64,000 nt of DNA from Branchiostoma belcheri (Eukaryota; Chordata; Leptocardii; Amphioxiformes; Branchiostomatidae). The notes under the pieces were generated by a model that was not told the origin of the DNA, did not search any database, and worked only from the letters and a program-made list of their open reading frames with translations. Below are positions 22,287-32,940 of the stretch, piece after piece; within the stretch, counting starts at the first letter, position 1, and each line of letters begins with the position of its first letter. The translations under genes were made by a program, and so were the position numbers. The stretch spans positions 2,649,710 through 2,713,709 of the forward strand of contig NW_017803932.1 of NCBI RefSeq assembly GCF_001625305.1. The letters run 5' to 3'.

Positions 22287-23139
22287 AGCACGATAACTCA
22301 AGAAGGCTAAGATGGATTGTCTTGATATTTGGTAGGTGGATAGGTCTTCATGAGATGTGGAACTGATTAGATTTTGGGCCTCCTAGCGGCTTGTTATGGT
22401 ACTGAAGCTGAACTTCCGGTTTTGATATCTCGTGATCTAGACATGCTAGGGTGACGAAATTTAGATGGTAGGTAGCTCTTGTGCTGGGGAAGAAGTGACG
22501 TGAGTTTGGACCCCCTAGCTGCTTGCTCTGGAACTGCAGGGGCGTTAGTTGAAAAATGTTTAAAGGCGGATAACTCAAGAACCGATTGATGGATCGTCGT
22601 GATTTTTGGCATGTAGGTAGCTGAAGTGATGCTTGACATAATAATATTACAATTATGCAAATATTAATGTAATTTGCATAATTAATGAGGAAAATCTATA
22701 AATCAGCTGCATTCCATGAAAGGACTATTCAAGCTTGTGTCATATGTAATTAAGAACGGCAGAAATACAGGCAGATATCAATTATGCATCAATTATGCAA
22801 ATTAGGACTTAATTTGCATAATTAATGAGAAAATGTTATAATTACATAGTGGTAACTGCCTGGAATTTCATACTTGGGATATTTGAAAGCTATGTGAAGG
22901 TGAACATAGTTGAACATAATTTATTCAAATAAGGACCTCATTTGCATAATTTATGAGGAAATGCTATAATGGCATTCTTTGATGAGATAAGACTGTCTTT
23001 TGGTGTAGAATATGATCAACAGATATAATTGATGCAATATAGGATCCTATTTGCACAATCAGGGGGATTAATCTATAATTTCTCAGTCATAAGGGCTAAC
23101 ATCATTTGGCGAAGGTATGAGATCGTGGAACTCTAGTTA
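22219..23139. mobile_element. 921-bp mobile-element insertion, absent from the allelic copy
   Basis: The matching sequence at 26071-26076 has TAGTTA once. Here TAGTTA occurs at 22213-22218 and 23134-23139 with 915 bp between. The interior has CCTTCGCCAA near the left end and an inverted TTGGCGAAGG 17 bases from the right TAGTTA. It also has a (TG)n tract, two GATAACTCAAGAA-type units and at least three ATTTGCATAAT units. There is no open frame with a known domain, so it is non-autonomous. The TSD interpretation (6 bp) is an inference. Confidence 0.65.
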
Positions 23140-23959
23140 ATGATTCTTTCAATATGAATGGAAGGCGTATGTAGATGTACGCGTGAAGGGGGTAGTATGC
23201 AAAGCGCCCGCTGTTCGCGCGAAGCAAAACCAACAAGAAATTGAAGATTCCATACCTCCATAAAACATTCAGGGTTTATGTGGATGTTGTCTCCTTTCAT
23301 ATTCACTATTAATCGTCAATCGCTAGTTTTTTCCCAATTGGTAAATATACATGTAGCAGGAAATGAGATAACCTTTCCTGGGACCTTTCTGGAACCTTTG
23401 ACCTAACTTCCTGTACTTCAGTGTGTTTAGCGTGTGGATATGCCTACAGACAAACCACAGGCAAACACGCAAACACACCGCAATCAAAACCTCCGTCCAC
23501 GGAGGTAACAGCACGTAGGTAGACTTTCTATGTCATCTTCTGCCAGAAACAATTTACTGAGAAAAGAAGGCCGGTTATATTATTCGACGTTCAAGACCTT
23601 TGGTTATTGCGTAAAAATGCTCTATTATCCATCCGAGATTGATAATTTTCGACTACAGTTTATCTAAAGCGCAGAAAGTTCAAGATAAAAAAACGAATAT
23701 GGTCCAAAGTTTAAGCCTATGATAACTGCATTGATCCTTTAGTCAAACAGCAAGTTGCACTCTTTGTGGTCACTTGTAGGTGAGGGAAGAGGGGTGATCT
23801 CTCCCTGTCTTCAGACCGTTTGTCAATGTGACGCCCAGATACAGATGGGTTTTTGTGGTTGCTAAAGCCTGACCACAAAACTGGTAGCTGGTTGCATGTG
23901 GTGTTCGTTCGTTTGTTTGTTTGTTTGTTTGTTATGTGCATAATGTATCATTTGTCGGG
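23140..23959. other. Intergenic part of the duplicated unit
   Basis: No gene is seen. It aligns with 26077-26860 of the other allele. A (GTTT)n microsatellite at 23906-23934 is shorter in the other allele. No recognisable promoter elements were found. Confidence 0.5.
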
Positions 23960-24193
23960 ATTAAACTGCATGAGCCAGGCGACATCCCCATGGCCACATC
24001 CACTCCACTTAAACCAAAGCAGGGTAATTCTCAAATGAGGGGTCATAGTCACAAGAGATCCAAAAGTAAACTTCTCCTAGTAAACTGTCAGAGTGTGCGG
24101 AACAAAACAGCTGAACTGGCGACAGTACTTGACACTTACAAGCCAGATATAGTAGCAGGTACAGAGTCATGGCTCAATCAAAGTATGTGTTGA
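23960..24193 (+). pseudogene. Non-LTR retrotransposon fragment, start of the endonuclease domain
   Basis: The frame ends with LLLVNCQSVRNKTAEL and PDIVAGTESWLN. This is the first strand-helix-strand of APE-type endonucleases of CR1/L2-like elements (NxRSxxNK, then PDIxxxTETWL). The Glu of the catalytic TEXW motif is present. The frame is cut off by TGA right where the next duplicated unit begins (24200). The same fragment with the same end occurs at 26865-27098. Confidence 0.65.
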
Positions 24194-24199
24194 CAGCCA

Positions 24200-24987
24200 C
24201 TCCACACAGTATGTACACATCCTGACAAATAGTTTTACTCGAATGGTTGCGCAGTCTGGCCCCATTGCGAAATACACAAATAAAGATCAGCGCATTCATG
24301 CATGGGTATGTTATATTAGGATACATGGATGTGCATACACAGAAAAAACGTACATGTATATTAGTATATAAATACAAGGACGGACATCTTTATTTATGTA
24401 TAACTGCCTCATAACGTTACCTCATTATACACCCTAATACATATGTGTCACTGAATCATTAAAAGTGTGCATTATCCATTTCTAAAAAAAAAACGACACG
24501 AATACGAAAAATTCACCAAAATAAGAAAAAGACAAACGAACAACACCATCATTTGCCTTTTGCTTTCTAGTTATCAACATAGCAAGATTACAATCAGGGT
24601 ACTTTTACCCCGAACCAGGATGTAATACGTCAGCGAGGTTACGTTATGTATACAGTCACCAGATCGTTGAAGACACGTACATACAGTGAGGGCGAGACAG
24701 GGCATTGGGACATCTCATCACCACAGGTAAGAAAAGGCAGTTTAAGATAGTTTTATGTCTTTTAGATGCTCTTGTGTGCAGGTAACTTAATGATAAATCA
24801 CTCCTTTGTCGTCCCTTTAGGTAATATCGATCGTTTGTCTTTGTTTGAACCGATTCAACTGTCCAACAACCATTTAGAAGGAGAAGTACGTTTCAACCAA
24901 CCAACCAACCAACCAACCAACCAACCAACCAACCAACCAACCAACCAACCAACCATCCAACCAACCAACCAACCAACCATCCAACCA
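24200..24987 (+). promoter_or_regulatory. 5' region of gene C, first allele, ending at an assembly gap
   Basis: It is almost identical to 27105-27870, including the non-coding exon boundaries (CCACAG/GTAAGA, CCCTTTAG/GTAATA, GAA/GTACGT), and ends in a (CCAA)n tract from 24895. It then breaks off at the N run. I read it as the left-contig end of the same sequence that precedes gene C. Confidence 0.65.
24895..24987. repeat. (CCAA)n microsatellite at contig end
   Basis: Pure CCAA repeats with two CCAT variants run into the N gap. The other copy is at 27783-27898. The tract lies where the 5' UTR intron of gene A has only a degenerate AGTC-rich stretch, so it expanded in gene C's leader. Confidence 0.9.
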
Positions 24988-25007
24988 NNNNNNNNNNNNN
25001 NNNNNNN
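24988..25007. other. Assembly gap, 20 N
   Basis: Exactly twenty N bases. The sequence on each side is duplicated on the other side (21152-24987 against 25008-27870), which points to two overlapping allelic contigs placed end to end rather than true missing sequence. Confidence 0.95.
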
Positions 25008-25387
25008 AGGATCTGTTTGGTGGAGTCGTCGGACCCTGAAAACTCGACATTACAACTGGTGAACGGATATTCCAACTTGGTTCTGTGGGATGGGGAGGGG
25101 AAGATGACGATATGGCTAGGCGGTTGAAATTACACCTGTTAAAGCTGTCACGTCCGAGTAAGGACGTCGCCAGATACACGATGTTACGTCACAACAGAAC
25201 GGCATTGAATCCACGAAGGTACAATCTTTTAGATCACTGGTTATTCAGGGCCAAGAGGGACGGACTGAGAAGTTTACACACAAGTGGCTATAGTATAACT
25301 TCGACATCACACAGAGAACTGTACACTCACATCTTAGTAAATATCACTAAGCGAAGAGCGCTAACAATAGACTATCATCGCTGGTGA
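25008..25387 (+). pseudogene. 3' part of galactosyltransferase-like gene A, second allele
   Basis: From the GWGGEDDD motif onward (25085-25387) the protein is identical to residues 203-301 of gene A. Before that (25008-25084) there are several 1-base indels relative to gene A (for example GAGTCGTCGG for GAGTGTCGG and TTGGTTCTG for TTGTTCTG). They are concentrated within 80 bp of the gap, as in low-quality contig ends. No 5' half exists. I treat it as an allelic duplicate, not a third gene. If it were a real paralogue it would be a 5'-truncated pseudogene. Confidence 0.7.
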
Positions 25388-27104
25388 GACAATTTCGGTT
25401 TACAGGACAGATCGTTCAGGTTTCTCACTTAAGCCGGGCCAATTTTTTCAATTTCTATTTGGGATTCCATTTCTTTTCTGATTAGAAAAAAAATCACACG
25501 AATCAACCTCAAACCCTGTTAAAGAGAGTTATTTTCTCATTATCTTTTATAGTTTTTCTGTTTAATAATGCATTATAACTTGATGAGATGCATTGTTTGA
25601 AATGTTACCCAGCCTGATATGTTGACTTTGTGGTACTGTGATAGAATTTGGATCTTTTGTCGTTTTGTTTTGACATTTTTGCGTTTAACTTTACCTGCTC
25701 CTTCTAATGATTTCCTGTAAAAATCTGTGACTGATAATCCAGACATCTGCCTGCTGTGGTCTAATATGATGGATAGTTTCGGAACTATTTCCTCACTTGT
25801 AGTCATACATTCAATGATGGGCATACACACGACTATAAATCTTTTATTCACTGATATTATCGCAATATCAATGTTATGGCAACGCACGTTCACTTCAGTG
25901 TATCTGATTCCGGATCCTGCCATACTTGTAGCTCTTGCCAGATGGCGCTAATGCTCTAATGAAAAAGTTGCCCGTTACTCTTCTATTTCACTCTTTTGGA
26001 TTAATCATGATTTGAATGATTAAAGGAATCACCTCCGTCAAGAGATGATTGTCCGACTTCTCTTATAAAGTAGTTAATGATTCTTTCAATATGAATGGAA
26101 GGCGTATGTAGATGTACGCGTGAAGGGGGTAGTATGCAAAGGGGCCGCTGTTCGCGCGAAGCAAATCCAACAAGAAATTGAAGATTCCATACCTCCATGA
26201 AACATTCAGGGTTTATGTGGATGTTGTCTTCTTTCATATTCACTTATTTTTTTCCCAATAGGTAAATATACATGTAGCAGGAAATGAGATAACCTTTCCT
26301 GGGACCTTTCTGGAACCTTTGACCTAACTTCCTGTACTTCAGTGTGTTTAGCGTGTGGATATACGTACAGACAAACCACAGGCAAACACGCAAACACACC
26401 GACCGCAATCAAAATCTCCGTCCACGGAGGTAGGTAGACTTTCTATGTCATCTTCTGCCAGAAACAATTTACTGAGAAAAGAAGGCCGGTTATTCGACGT
26501 TCAAGGCCTTTGGTTATTGCGTAAAAATGCTCTATTATCCATCCGAGATTGATAATTTTCGACTGCAGTTTATCTAAAGCGCAGAAAGTTCAAGATAAAA
26601 AAAAAACGAATATGGTCCAAAGTTTAAGCCTATGATAACTGCATTGATCCTTTAGTCAAACAGCAAGTTGCACTCTTTGTGGTCACTTGTAGGTGAGGGA
26701 AGAGGGGTGATCTCTCCCTGTCTTCAGACCGCTTGTCAATGTGACGCCCAGATACGGATGGGTTTTTGTGGTTACTAAAGCCTGACCACAAAACTGGTAG
26801 CTGGTTGCATGTGGTGTTCGTTTGTTTGTTTGTTTGTTATGTGCATAATGTATCATTTGTCGGGATTAAACTGCATGAGCCAGGCGACATCCCAATGGCC
26901 ACATCCACTCCACTTAAATCAAAGCAGGGTAATTCTCAAATGAGGGGTCATAGTCACAAGAGATCCAAAAGTAAACTTCTCCTAGTAAATTGTCAGTGTG
27001 TGCGGAACAAAACAGCTGAACTGGCGACAGTACTTGACACTTACAAGCCAGATATAGTAGCAGGTACAGAGTCATGGCTCAATCAAAGTATGTGTTGACA
27101 GCCA
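25388..27104. other. Second allele of the gene A 3' flank, without the 921-bp insertion
   Basis: Collinear with 21529-24199 except for the missing 22219-23139 insertion, with small indels and several percent substitutions. It contains the second copy of the retrotransposon endonuclease fragment (26865-27098). No independent gene is seen. Confidence 0.7.
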
Positions 27105-27904
27105 CTCCACACAGTATGTACACATCCTGACAAATAGTTTTACTTGAATGGTTGCGCAGTCTGGTCCCATTGCGAAATACACAAATAAAGATCAGCGCAT
27201 TCATGCATGTGTATGTTATATTAGGATACATGGATGTGCATACACAGAAAAAACGTATATTAGTATATAAATACAAGGACGGACATGTTTATTTATGTAT
27301 AACTGCCTCATAACGTTACCTCATTATACACCCTAATACATATGTGTCACTGAATCATTAAAAGTGTGCATTATCCATTTCTAAAAAAAAACGACACGAA
27401 TACGAAAAATTCACCAAAATAAGAAAAAGACAAACGAACAACACCATCATTTGCCTTTTGCTTTCTAGTTATCAACTTAACAAGATTACAATCAGGGTAC
27501 TTCTACCCCGAACCAGGATGTAATACGTCAGTGAGGTTACGTTATGTATACAGTCACCAGATCGTTGAAGACACGTACATGCAGTGAGAGCGAGACAGGG
27601 CATTGGGACATCTCATCACCACAGGTAAGAAAAGGCAGTTTTATGTCTTTTAGATGTTCTTGTGTGCAGGTAACTTAATGATAAATCACTCCTTTGTCGT
27701 CCCTTTAGGTAATATCGATCGTTTGTCTTTGTTTGAACCGATTCAACTGTCCAACAACCATTTAGAAGGAGAAGTACGTTTCAACCAACCAACCAACCAA
27801 CCAACCAACCAACCAACCAACCAACCAACCAACCAACCAACCAACCAACCAACCAACCAACCCAACCTAACCCAACCTAACCCAACCCAACCCAACCTGG
27901 AAAC
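27105..27904 (+). promoter_or_regulatory. 5' region and non-coding exons of galactosyltransferase-like gene C
   Basis: Paralogous to 19800-20622. Apparent donor after 27624, non-coding exon 27709-27773 and donor GTACGT. A (CCAA)n/(CCCAA)n tract (27783-27898) then runs up to six bases before the ATG at 27905. The tract would be in the intron or the leader, depending on which acceptor is used. Confidence 0.5.
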
Positions 27905-29140
27905 ATGCGAAAAACAAGCTTGCGGTGGCTTATTTTACTGCAAGTCGTCGCCACACTAGTCTTGACAATATATCTACATTTGGTAAAAACGCCAGGTGAC
28001 AGGAAAACGTTACAGAAACCACTGAGGGCTGAAAATCCTTATGAAAATGTCGGGTACGGTGGAAAATGGAGTCCCACCGGAAGAACTTCGTCCAGCTCCT
28101 CGGAGAGAGTCGACATCTTGACGACACACCTACATTTGGTGAAGACGCCAGGTGACAGGGAAACGTTACAAAAATCCGTTCGGGCTGAAAATCCTTATGA
28201 ACAGGTACATGTAGGGTACGCTGGTAAATGGAGTCCCCCTCGAAGAACACGGTCCAGCTCCTCGGAGAAAGTCGCCGTCCTGACGACACACCTACATTTA
28301 GTGAAGACGCCAGGTGACAGGGAAACGTTACAGAAACCACTGCGGGCTGAAAATCCTTACGGAAATGTCAGGTACGGTGGAAAATGGAGTCCCCCTGCAC
28401 GAAATAGGTCCAGTTCCTCGGAGAAAATCGCCGTCTTGGTGACGTTCAGAGACCGAGAGAAACACCTGGATATATTTCTCCGCCACATGCACCCGTTTCT
28501 CCAGCGGCAGGGGCTTGACTACACCATTTACGTCATAGAACAACATGGCGACGAACCCACGTTCTGCAAGGGTTTGCTCTACAACGTCGGCTTCACGGAA
28601 GCATTAAAGGAGGATCCTACTTACGACTGCTTCATCTTCCACGACGTCGACCTCCTTCCAGAAGACGACAGAAACTTGTACACCTGTAGTCAGTCCCCCT
28701 ATCACCTCTCGGTCGCTGTCGACACATTAAACTACAGCCTGCCCTACCAGGAACTGTTTGGTGGAGTGTCGGCCCTGAAAACCTGGCATTATAAACTGGT
28801 GAACGGATATTCCAACTTGTTCTGTGGATGGGGAGGGGAAGATGACGATATGGCTATTCGGCTGAAATTACACCTGTTAAAGCTGTCACGTCCGAGTAAG
28901 GACGTCGCCAGATACAAGATGTTACGTCACAACAAAACGGAAAGGAATCCACAAAGGTACGATCTTTTAACTCATTGGATATTCAGGACTAAGAGAGGAG
29001 ACGGACTGAAGAGTTTATACAGAAATGGCTTTACTATAACTTCGACATCACACAGAGAACTGTACACTCACATCTTAGTAAATATCCATAAGAGAGAAGC
29101 GCTGGCAAAAGACTTCACTAGCAACAGGCATCACTGGTGA
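27905..29140 (+). CDS. Beta-1,4-galactosyltransferase-like (GT7) protein with triplicated stem, gene C
   Basis: A complete 411-residue single-exon frame. The signal anchor is at about residues 9-25. The stem then consists of three tandem copies of a 52-54-residue module that begins [10 protein letters not shown] and contains RAENPY and GKWSP followed by a Ser run. The modules start near residues 24, 76 and 130. Gene A has this module once. The catalytic domain is close to gene [13 protein letters not shown] from 177, DVD at 247-249, GGVSAL about 286-291, GWGGEDDD at 308-315, with the same FCKG variant in place of FNRA. Predicted location is the Golgi membrane, lumen-facing. The C-terminal 90 residues differ from gene A at many positions, so this is a true paralogue and not an allele. 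Confidence 0.85.
   Translation: MRKTSLRWLILLQVVATLVLTIYLHLVKTPGDRKTLQKPLRAENPYENVGYGGKWSPTGRTSSSSSERVDILTTHLHLVKTPGDRETLQKSVRAENPYEQVHVGYAGKWSPPRRTRSSSSEKVAVLTTHLHLVKTPGDRETLQKPLRAENPYGNVRYGGKWSPPARNRSSSSEKIAVLVTFRDREKHLDIFLRHMHPFLQRQGLDYTIYVIEQHGDEPTFCKGLLYNVGFTEALKEDPTYDCFIFHDVDLLPEDDRNLYTCSQSPYHLSVAVDTLNYSLPYQELFGGVSALKTWHYKLVNGYSNLFCGWGGEDDDMAIRLKLHLLKLSRPSKDVARYKMLRHNKTERNPQRYDLLTHWIFRTKRGDGLKSLYRNGFTITSTSHRELYTHILVNIHKREALAKDFTSNRHHW
27970..28440 (+). repeat. In-frame tandem triplication of the stem-coding sequence (about 156-162 bp period)
   Basis: Units start at CTACATTTGG (about 27973), CCTACATTTGG (about 28129) and CCTACATTTAG (about 28290). Each contains AACGTTACA and GCTGAAAATCCTTA. 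Lengths are multiples of three, so the reading frame is kept. The third unit is most like the single unit of gene A (20696-20850). Confidence 0.9.
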
Positions 29141-32100
29141 GACAATTTCGGTTTACAGGACAGATAATCCATGTAATGTTTTCTCACTTGAGCCACGCCA
29201 TCTTTTGATTTCTTTTGTCAATTTCATTTTTTTCTGATTAGAAAAAAATCACATGAATCAACCTCGAAATGCAAACAACCAGTTAAAGAAAGTTAGTTTC
29301 TCATTATCTTTTACAGTTTTTCTGTTTAATAATATATTATAAGTTCAACAATATAATGCATTGTTTGAATCCAGCCTAATATATATTCACATATATATAT
29401 ATACTCACAAGTGATAACTGGCTACTGAGGATACGGTGATAACATTTGAGTCTTTGTCTTTTTCTAGTGACATTTTCGCATTTTATCTATGATATCAGGC
29501 ATACACGACAGTCACTATAAATCTTATATATACTGATATTATCACAATATCAATCATGTCAATGTTATGGCAACGGACGTTCACTTCAGTGTATCTGATT
29601 CCGGATCCGACCATACTTGTAGCTCTCGCCAGATGGCGCTACTGCTGTAATCCAGGCCAGTTATGTTAATATCAACTCAAGGTTGGTGAGGGTAGCGACA
29701 AAAAAAAACTGGCCATATACATGTATTCTGAAGTGCAGTGAGCTGTGTCGCATCATACTGTGTTAGTCTTATGTTACAAAGCAATGACCTTGGTAACAAA
29801 CTTTTTTTTGACAATACCAGTTTTATTGCTTTGATGTAGAGCTCTACTAAAGCCTTGTTCATGTGAAGTCACCCAAACCGCGATTCGGGTAACTCACATT
29901 CCTCACATCTGGTCCACGTGCCATACATTCCTTGTAAACCGTGTCCGATCACGATTCTCCGAAACTGCATTCATTGTTGTTTGATGAAAACACGCAAGGT
30001 AGCGTGTTATCAATGTCAGGGATCAACGACCTGCTTGCTGATGCCCCCTCCCAGCGTATCTCGGCCGAATGCCGACTTGGTCCCGCCAGAGGCGGTAAAG
30101 CTCGTCCTAGAACGGACACATTATTTGACCATTACTTCTCTTTAAGTTACTGCCACGTAAAATTTGGCATTGCATATGAATAAAGAAATATCACCCCGTA
30201 ATCCTGTTTAACACCTGTTCCTTCCACTTTGAAATTATCCACCATGACACCCCGACCAATCGAATCTAGATATTCCTCTAGAATATTGGTACATTCCTCC
30301 AGGAAAGCAGACGTTCCTCCAGTTATAAGCGTACATTCCTCCGAAATCGGTATATTTCTCTGTGGAAGAGGACATTTGTCCGACACCCCCACTGGCCCGT
30401 GGAATCAGCCGTTAACCGTCAAATCGCTTCCTAGTTCATCAAAATCACAACATCCTGTCATTAAGGTATATGATGTGAACATTTGAAATTGTAGGAATCT
30501 TGTTTTCTTTGGCCCGCCATGTTTTATTTTCGCCCTATCGCATTGGATATGGAGTCTGCGGAGGATGTCATCCATAAAATTTTCTTGCTGTGGCCTTTTA
30601 AACTAGTAATAGTACTCACTACACATGCACGTTCACTAAGGACACTTGTGCCAAGCGCCCTCTTGCGTCTATTGCTAACAGAACAGCCTTTTTGTCCTCG
30701 TGTTTTACAAGGTTTGTTTCTCGATATATACACCTATAGTTTCAACTTTCAAGTTAACCTTGCGGGCCATTTCCGTGTAGAATGACATCAATTTAACAAG
30801 AATATGCAAAGAACAGATTTGCTCAGCTGGTTGTCTCGGCCATTCCAGTCTATTTCTAGAATTCTACCAAAGAAAAAAAATCTTAACTATATTGTTTTAT
30901 TTTAAAATGCAACAAAGGTCGACGAAGTATGTTACGTTTAGATTGTTCTAGGTTGGCAGCCGTCGCTAGCTCCAAACTAAAACATCCATATCCACAGTGT
31001 CCACGGTGATGTTTGTTTCCCTGTTTGGTTATGTCGTGCATGTTAACGTTGTTGTCCCAAATGTCGCATTTACGTAACGTTCTTTGTAGCATTGTCAATA
31101 TGTGAGCTGTACTACATTGTATGTTGTGTTGCTTTCCTCCTCTCACAGACAGGATGTACGTAACAAACTTAATACCGTTACGTGTGCGCCTGTGCAAATA
31201 GATCACGTACTTTTGTACAAAATCTAATCTTCGCCGCCGGGTGCATAGTATCGACAGCTCCCGACTAAACACTGATCAATGCATCCTCCTAAATCCGATT
31301 TTCGCAGCCAGATCTCCTTTTCTTCTGGGATATTGGCGTGGCAGAAGAATTCATTATCAAATGTGTGTACTTTTGACGACGGAGAATGGCGATTAAGTAC
31401 GCTAACGAGCTAACGAAGTCACACACGCCACACACATGGCGTTCGAACGGAGAAAAAAATCCATGGTTGTTTTACAGGGTCGGCGAGAATGATTTTCCGT
31501 CAGCGGAAATTCATGACCACCGTTGATGCGTATGATTTCCCGTTTGACCCTATTTCATCTCAAAGCTGGTGGTCAGTCCGACATCGATTTTCCCGCCAAA
31601 GTCCGTCTGTTGTCCTCTCTTTTCCAAAAAATTATAAACGATCGGCGTTCAAATAGCTGTCTCCAATTCATTACTCACACCTGCGTTTTGTAAAACGCCA
31701 ACTTTTATCATTTTTTTTCTTATCTAACTTTTTTTTAAAATTACTCGGTTTGTGGATATAATTTGTTTGCGGAAATGGGCGCGTGACTGGAGGGTGTTCC
31801 GAAGGACCGATTAGTGATGGCCCCATTGTGCTCCCTTCCCTTCCCCTGCTGTTCAGCTTTTCTCTGCCTCATCAGCGTCCAGCCGCGGTAATGTGGCCCG
31901 ATCGGCCGGCAAATGACGGGTCCTGGGGGAGGGGGGCGCGTGCCGATCTGACAAATGAACAGATCGTTTGGGCGCGAACGAGCAGGTGCGGCGAGGACGG
32001 TTGCTCCACATCATCATGCCTGTGTCTCCGACCTGGTATTTACAGGAATCAGACTCTGGATCACTCAAACCTGCGGCGAAATACCAAAGGTATCGGACCA

Positions 32101-32480
32101 AGAAGTTGGCATGTACTTCTTTGTTTCAAAATTAAAGTTTCAGGTTTGGGCATTTTCTAGATAAAACGCCTATCTGAATACGATCAGAAGAGACCTATAA
32201 CTAGCTCCTTCAAGTCCTAATCCCACAACAGCTTTATTACTACCTTATCTCTGAGTTATCAATCCATTTGTAGAGTTTGAAAATGAAGGATAGAAGAGAG
32301 AACCTAGAGGTCCAAAATCCCATAAAAGAAGTGACATGAAATTTTTCCGAAGGTTATCTGGATGCCTAAAATGCTATTAAAAGCAGTGACACTAAATATA
32401 TAAAAAGGAACGTTTATATTCGGTACCGTTTTTCTTTCTTAACCGACAGAAATGTTCATTGTCTTCGTCAGAAGGACTAT
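29141..32480. other. 3' flank of gene C, then intergenic DNA
   Basis: Similarity to the gene A flank continues in blocks to about 29650. After that I see no gene, RNA gene or clear mobile element. The stretch 31780-32050 is GC-rich compared with its surroundings and could be regulatory, but nothing in it is diagnostic. Confidence 0.45.
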
Positions 32481-32499
32481 GAAATTGTCTCGCCGGAGT

Positions 32500-32940
32500 G
32501 TGGGGAACTGCGGATTTTGCAATATAACTCTGGAAGGCATGATTCGACGTCCATGATTTTTGGCAGGCATATTACCGCTGTTAAGGCCAAAGTCAAGTAC
32601 AAGTTTCGGCTTCGTGGGGGGTCCGTGCGTCACGTTAGTACACCTTTTGTGTTTGTGGCTTGTTAGCAAGATAACTCAAGTATTTGTAAAATGTTGATTA
32701 TAATTCTTGGTGTGGTGCTTACTATTGTCAGGACCAAGGTTAAGTTCGTTACTGAGCTTCGTGGGAGGTTTCGTTGTGACTACAGGGGGCATTTTGTTAA
32801 TTTTTCTTGTGAGCAGGATAACTTTTGTATGTGTGGATGGAAGTTAATGAAATTTGATAGGCATATTACTGTCGTGGTCTCCAAGATTGAGTTCAAAGAT
32901 GAGAGTCGTGGAGGTCGTTATGTCCCCGTAATAGGACCTT
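32500..32940. repeat. Three imperfect tandem units, about 146-bp period
   Basis: Units near 32523, 32668 and 32817 share GATAACTCAAG- or ATAACTTTTG-like starts, GGCATATTAC, then CAAGGTTAAGTTC-like and CTTCGTGGGGGG-like words. The start resembles the GATAACTCAAGAA units inside the 22219-23139 element, so it may be a relic of the same repeat superfamily. Confidence 0.55.

Noticed and set aside
22640..23080. CRISPR-like regularly spaced repeats
   Set aside because: The units are imperfect, palindromic AT-rich eukaryotic repeats within a mobile element, without constant spacers and without cas genes.
25008..25387. A third galactosyltransferase-like gene
   Set aside because: No 5' half, identical C-terminal 99 residues to gene A, contig-end indels and the allelic topology around the N gap make it a duplicate allele.
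29941..30183. 80-residue open frame as a possible small gene
   Set aside because: No known domain, no clear splice sites or promoter, and an overlapping frame of similar length on the same strand.
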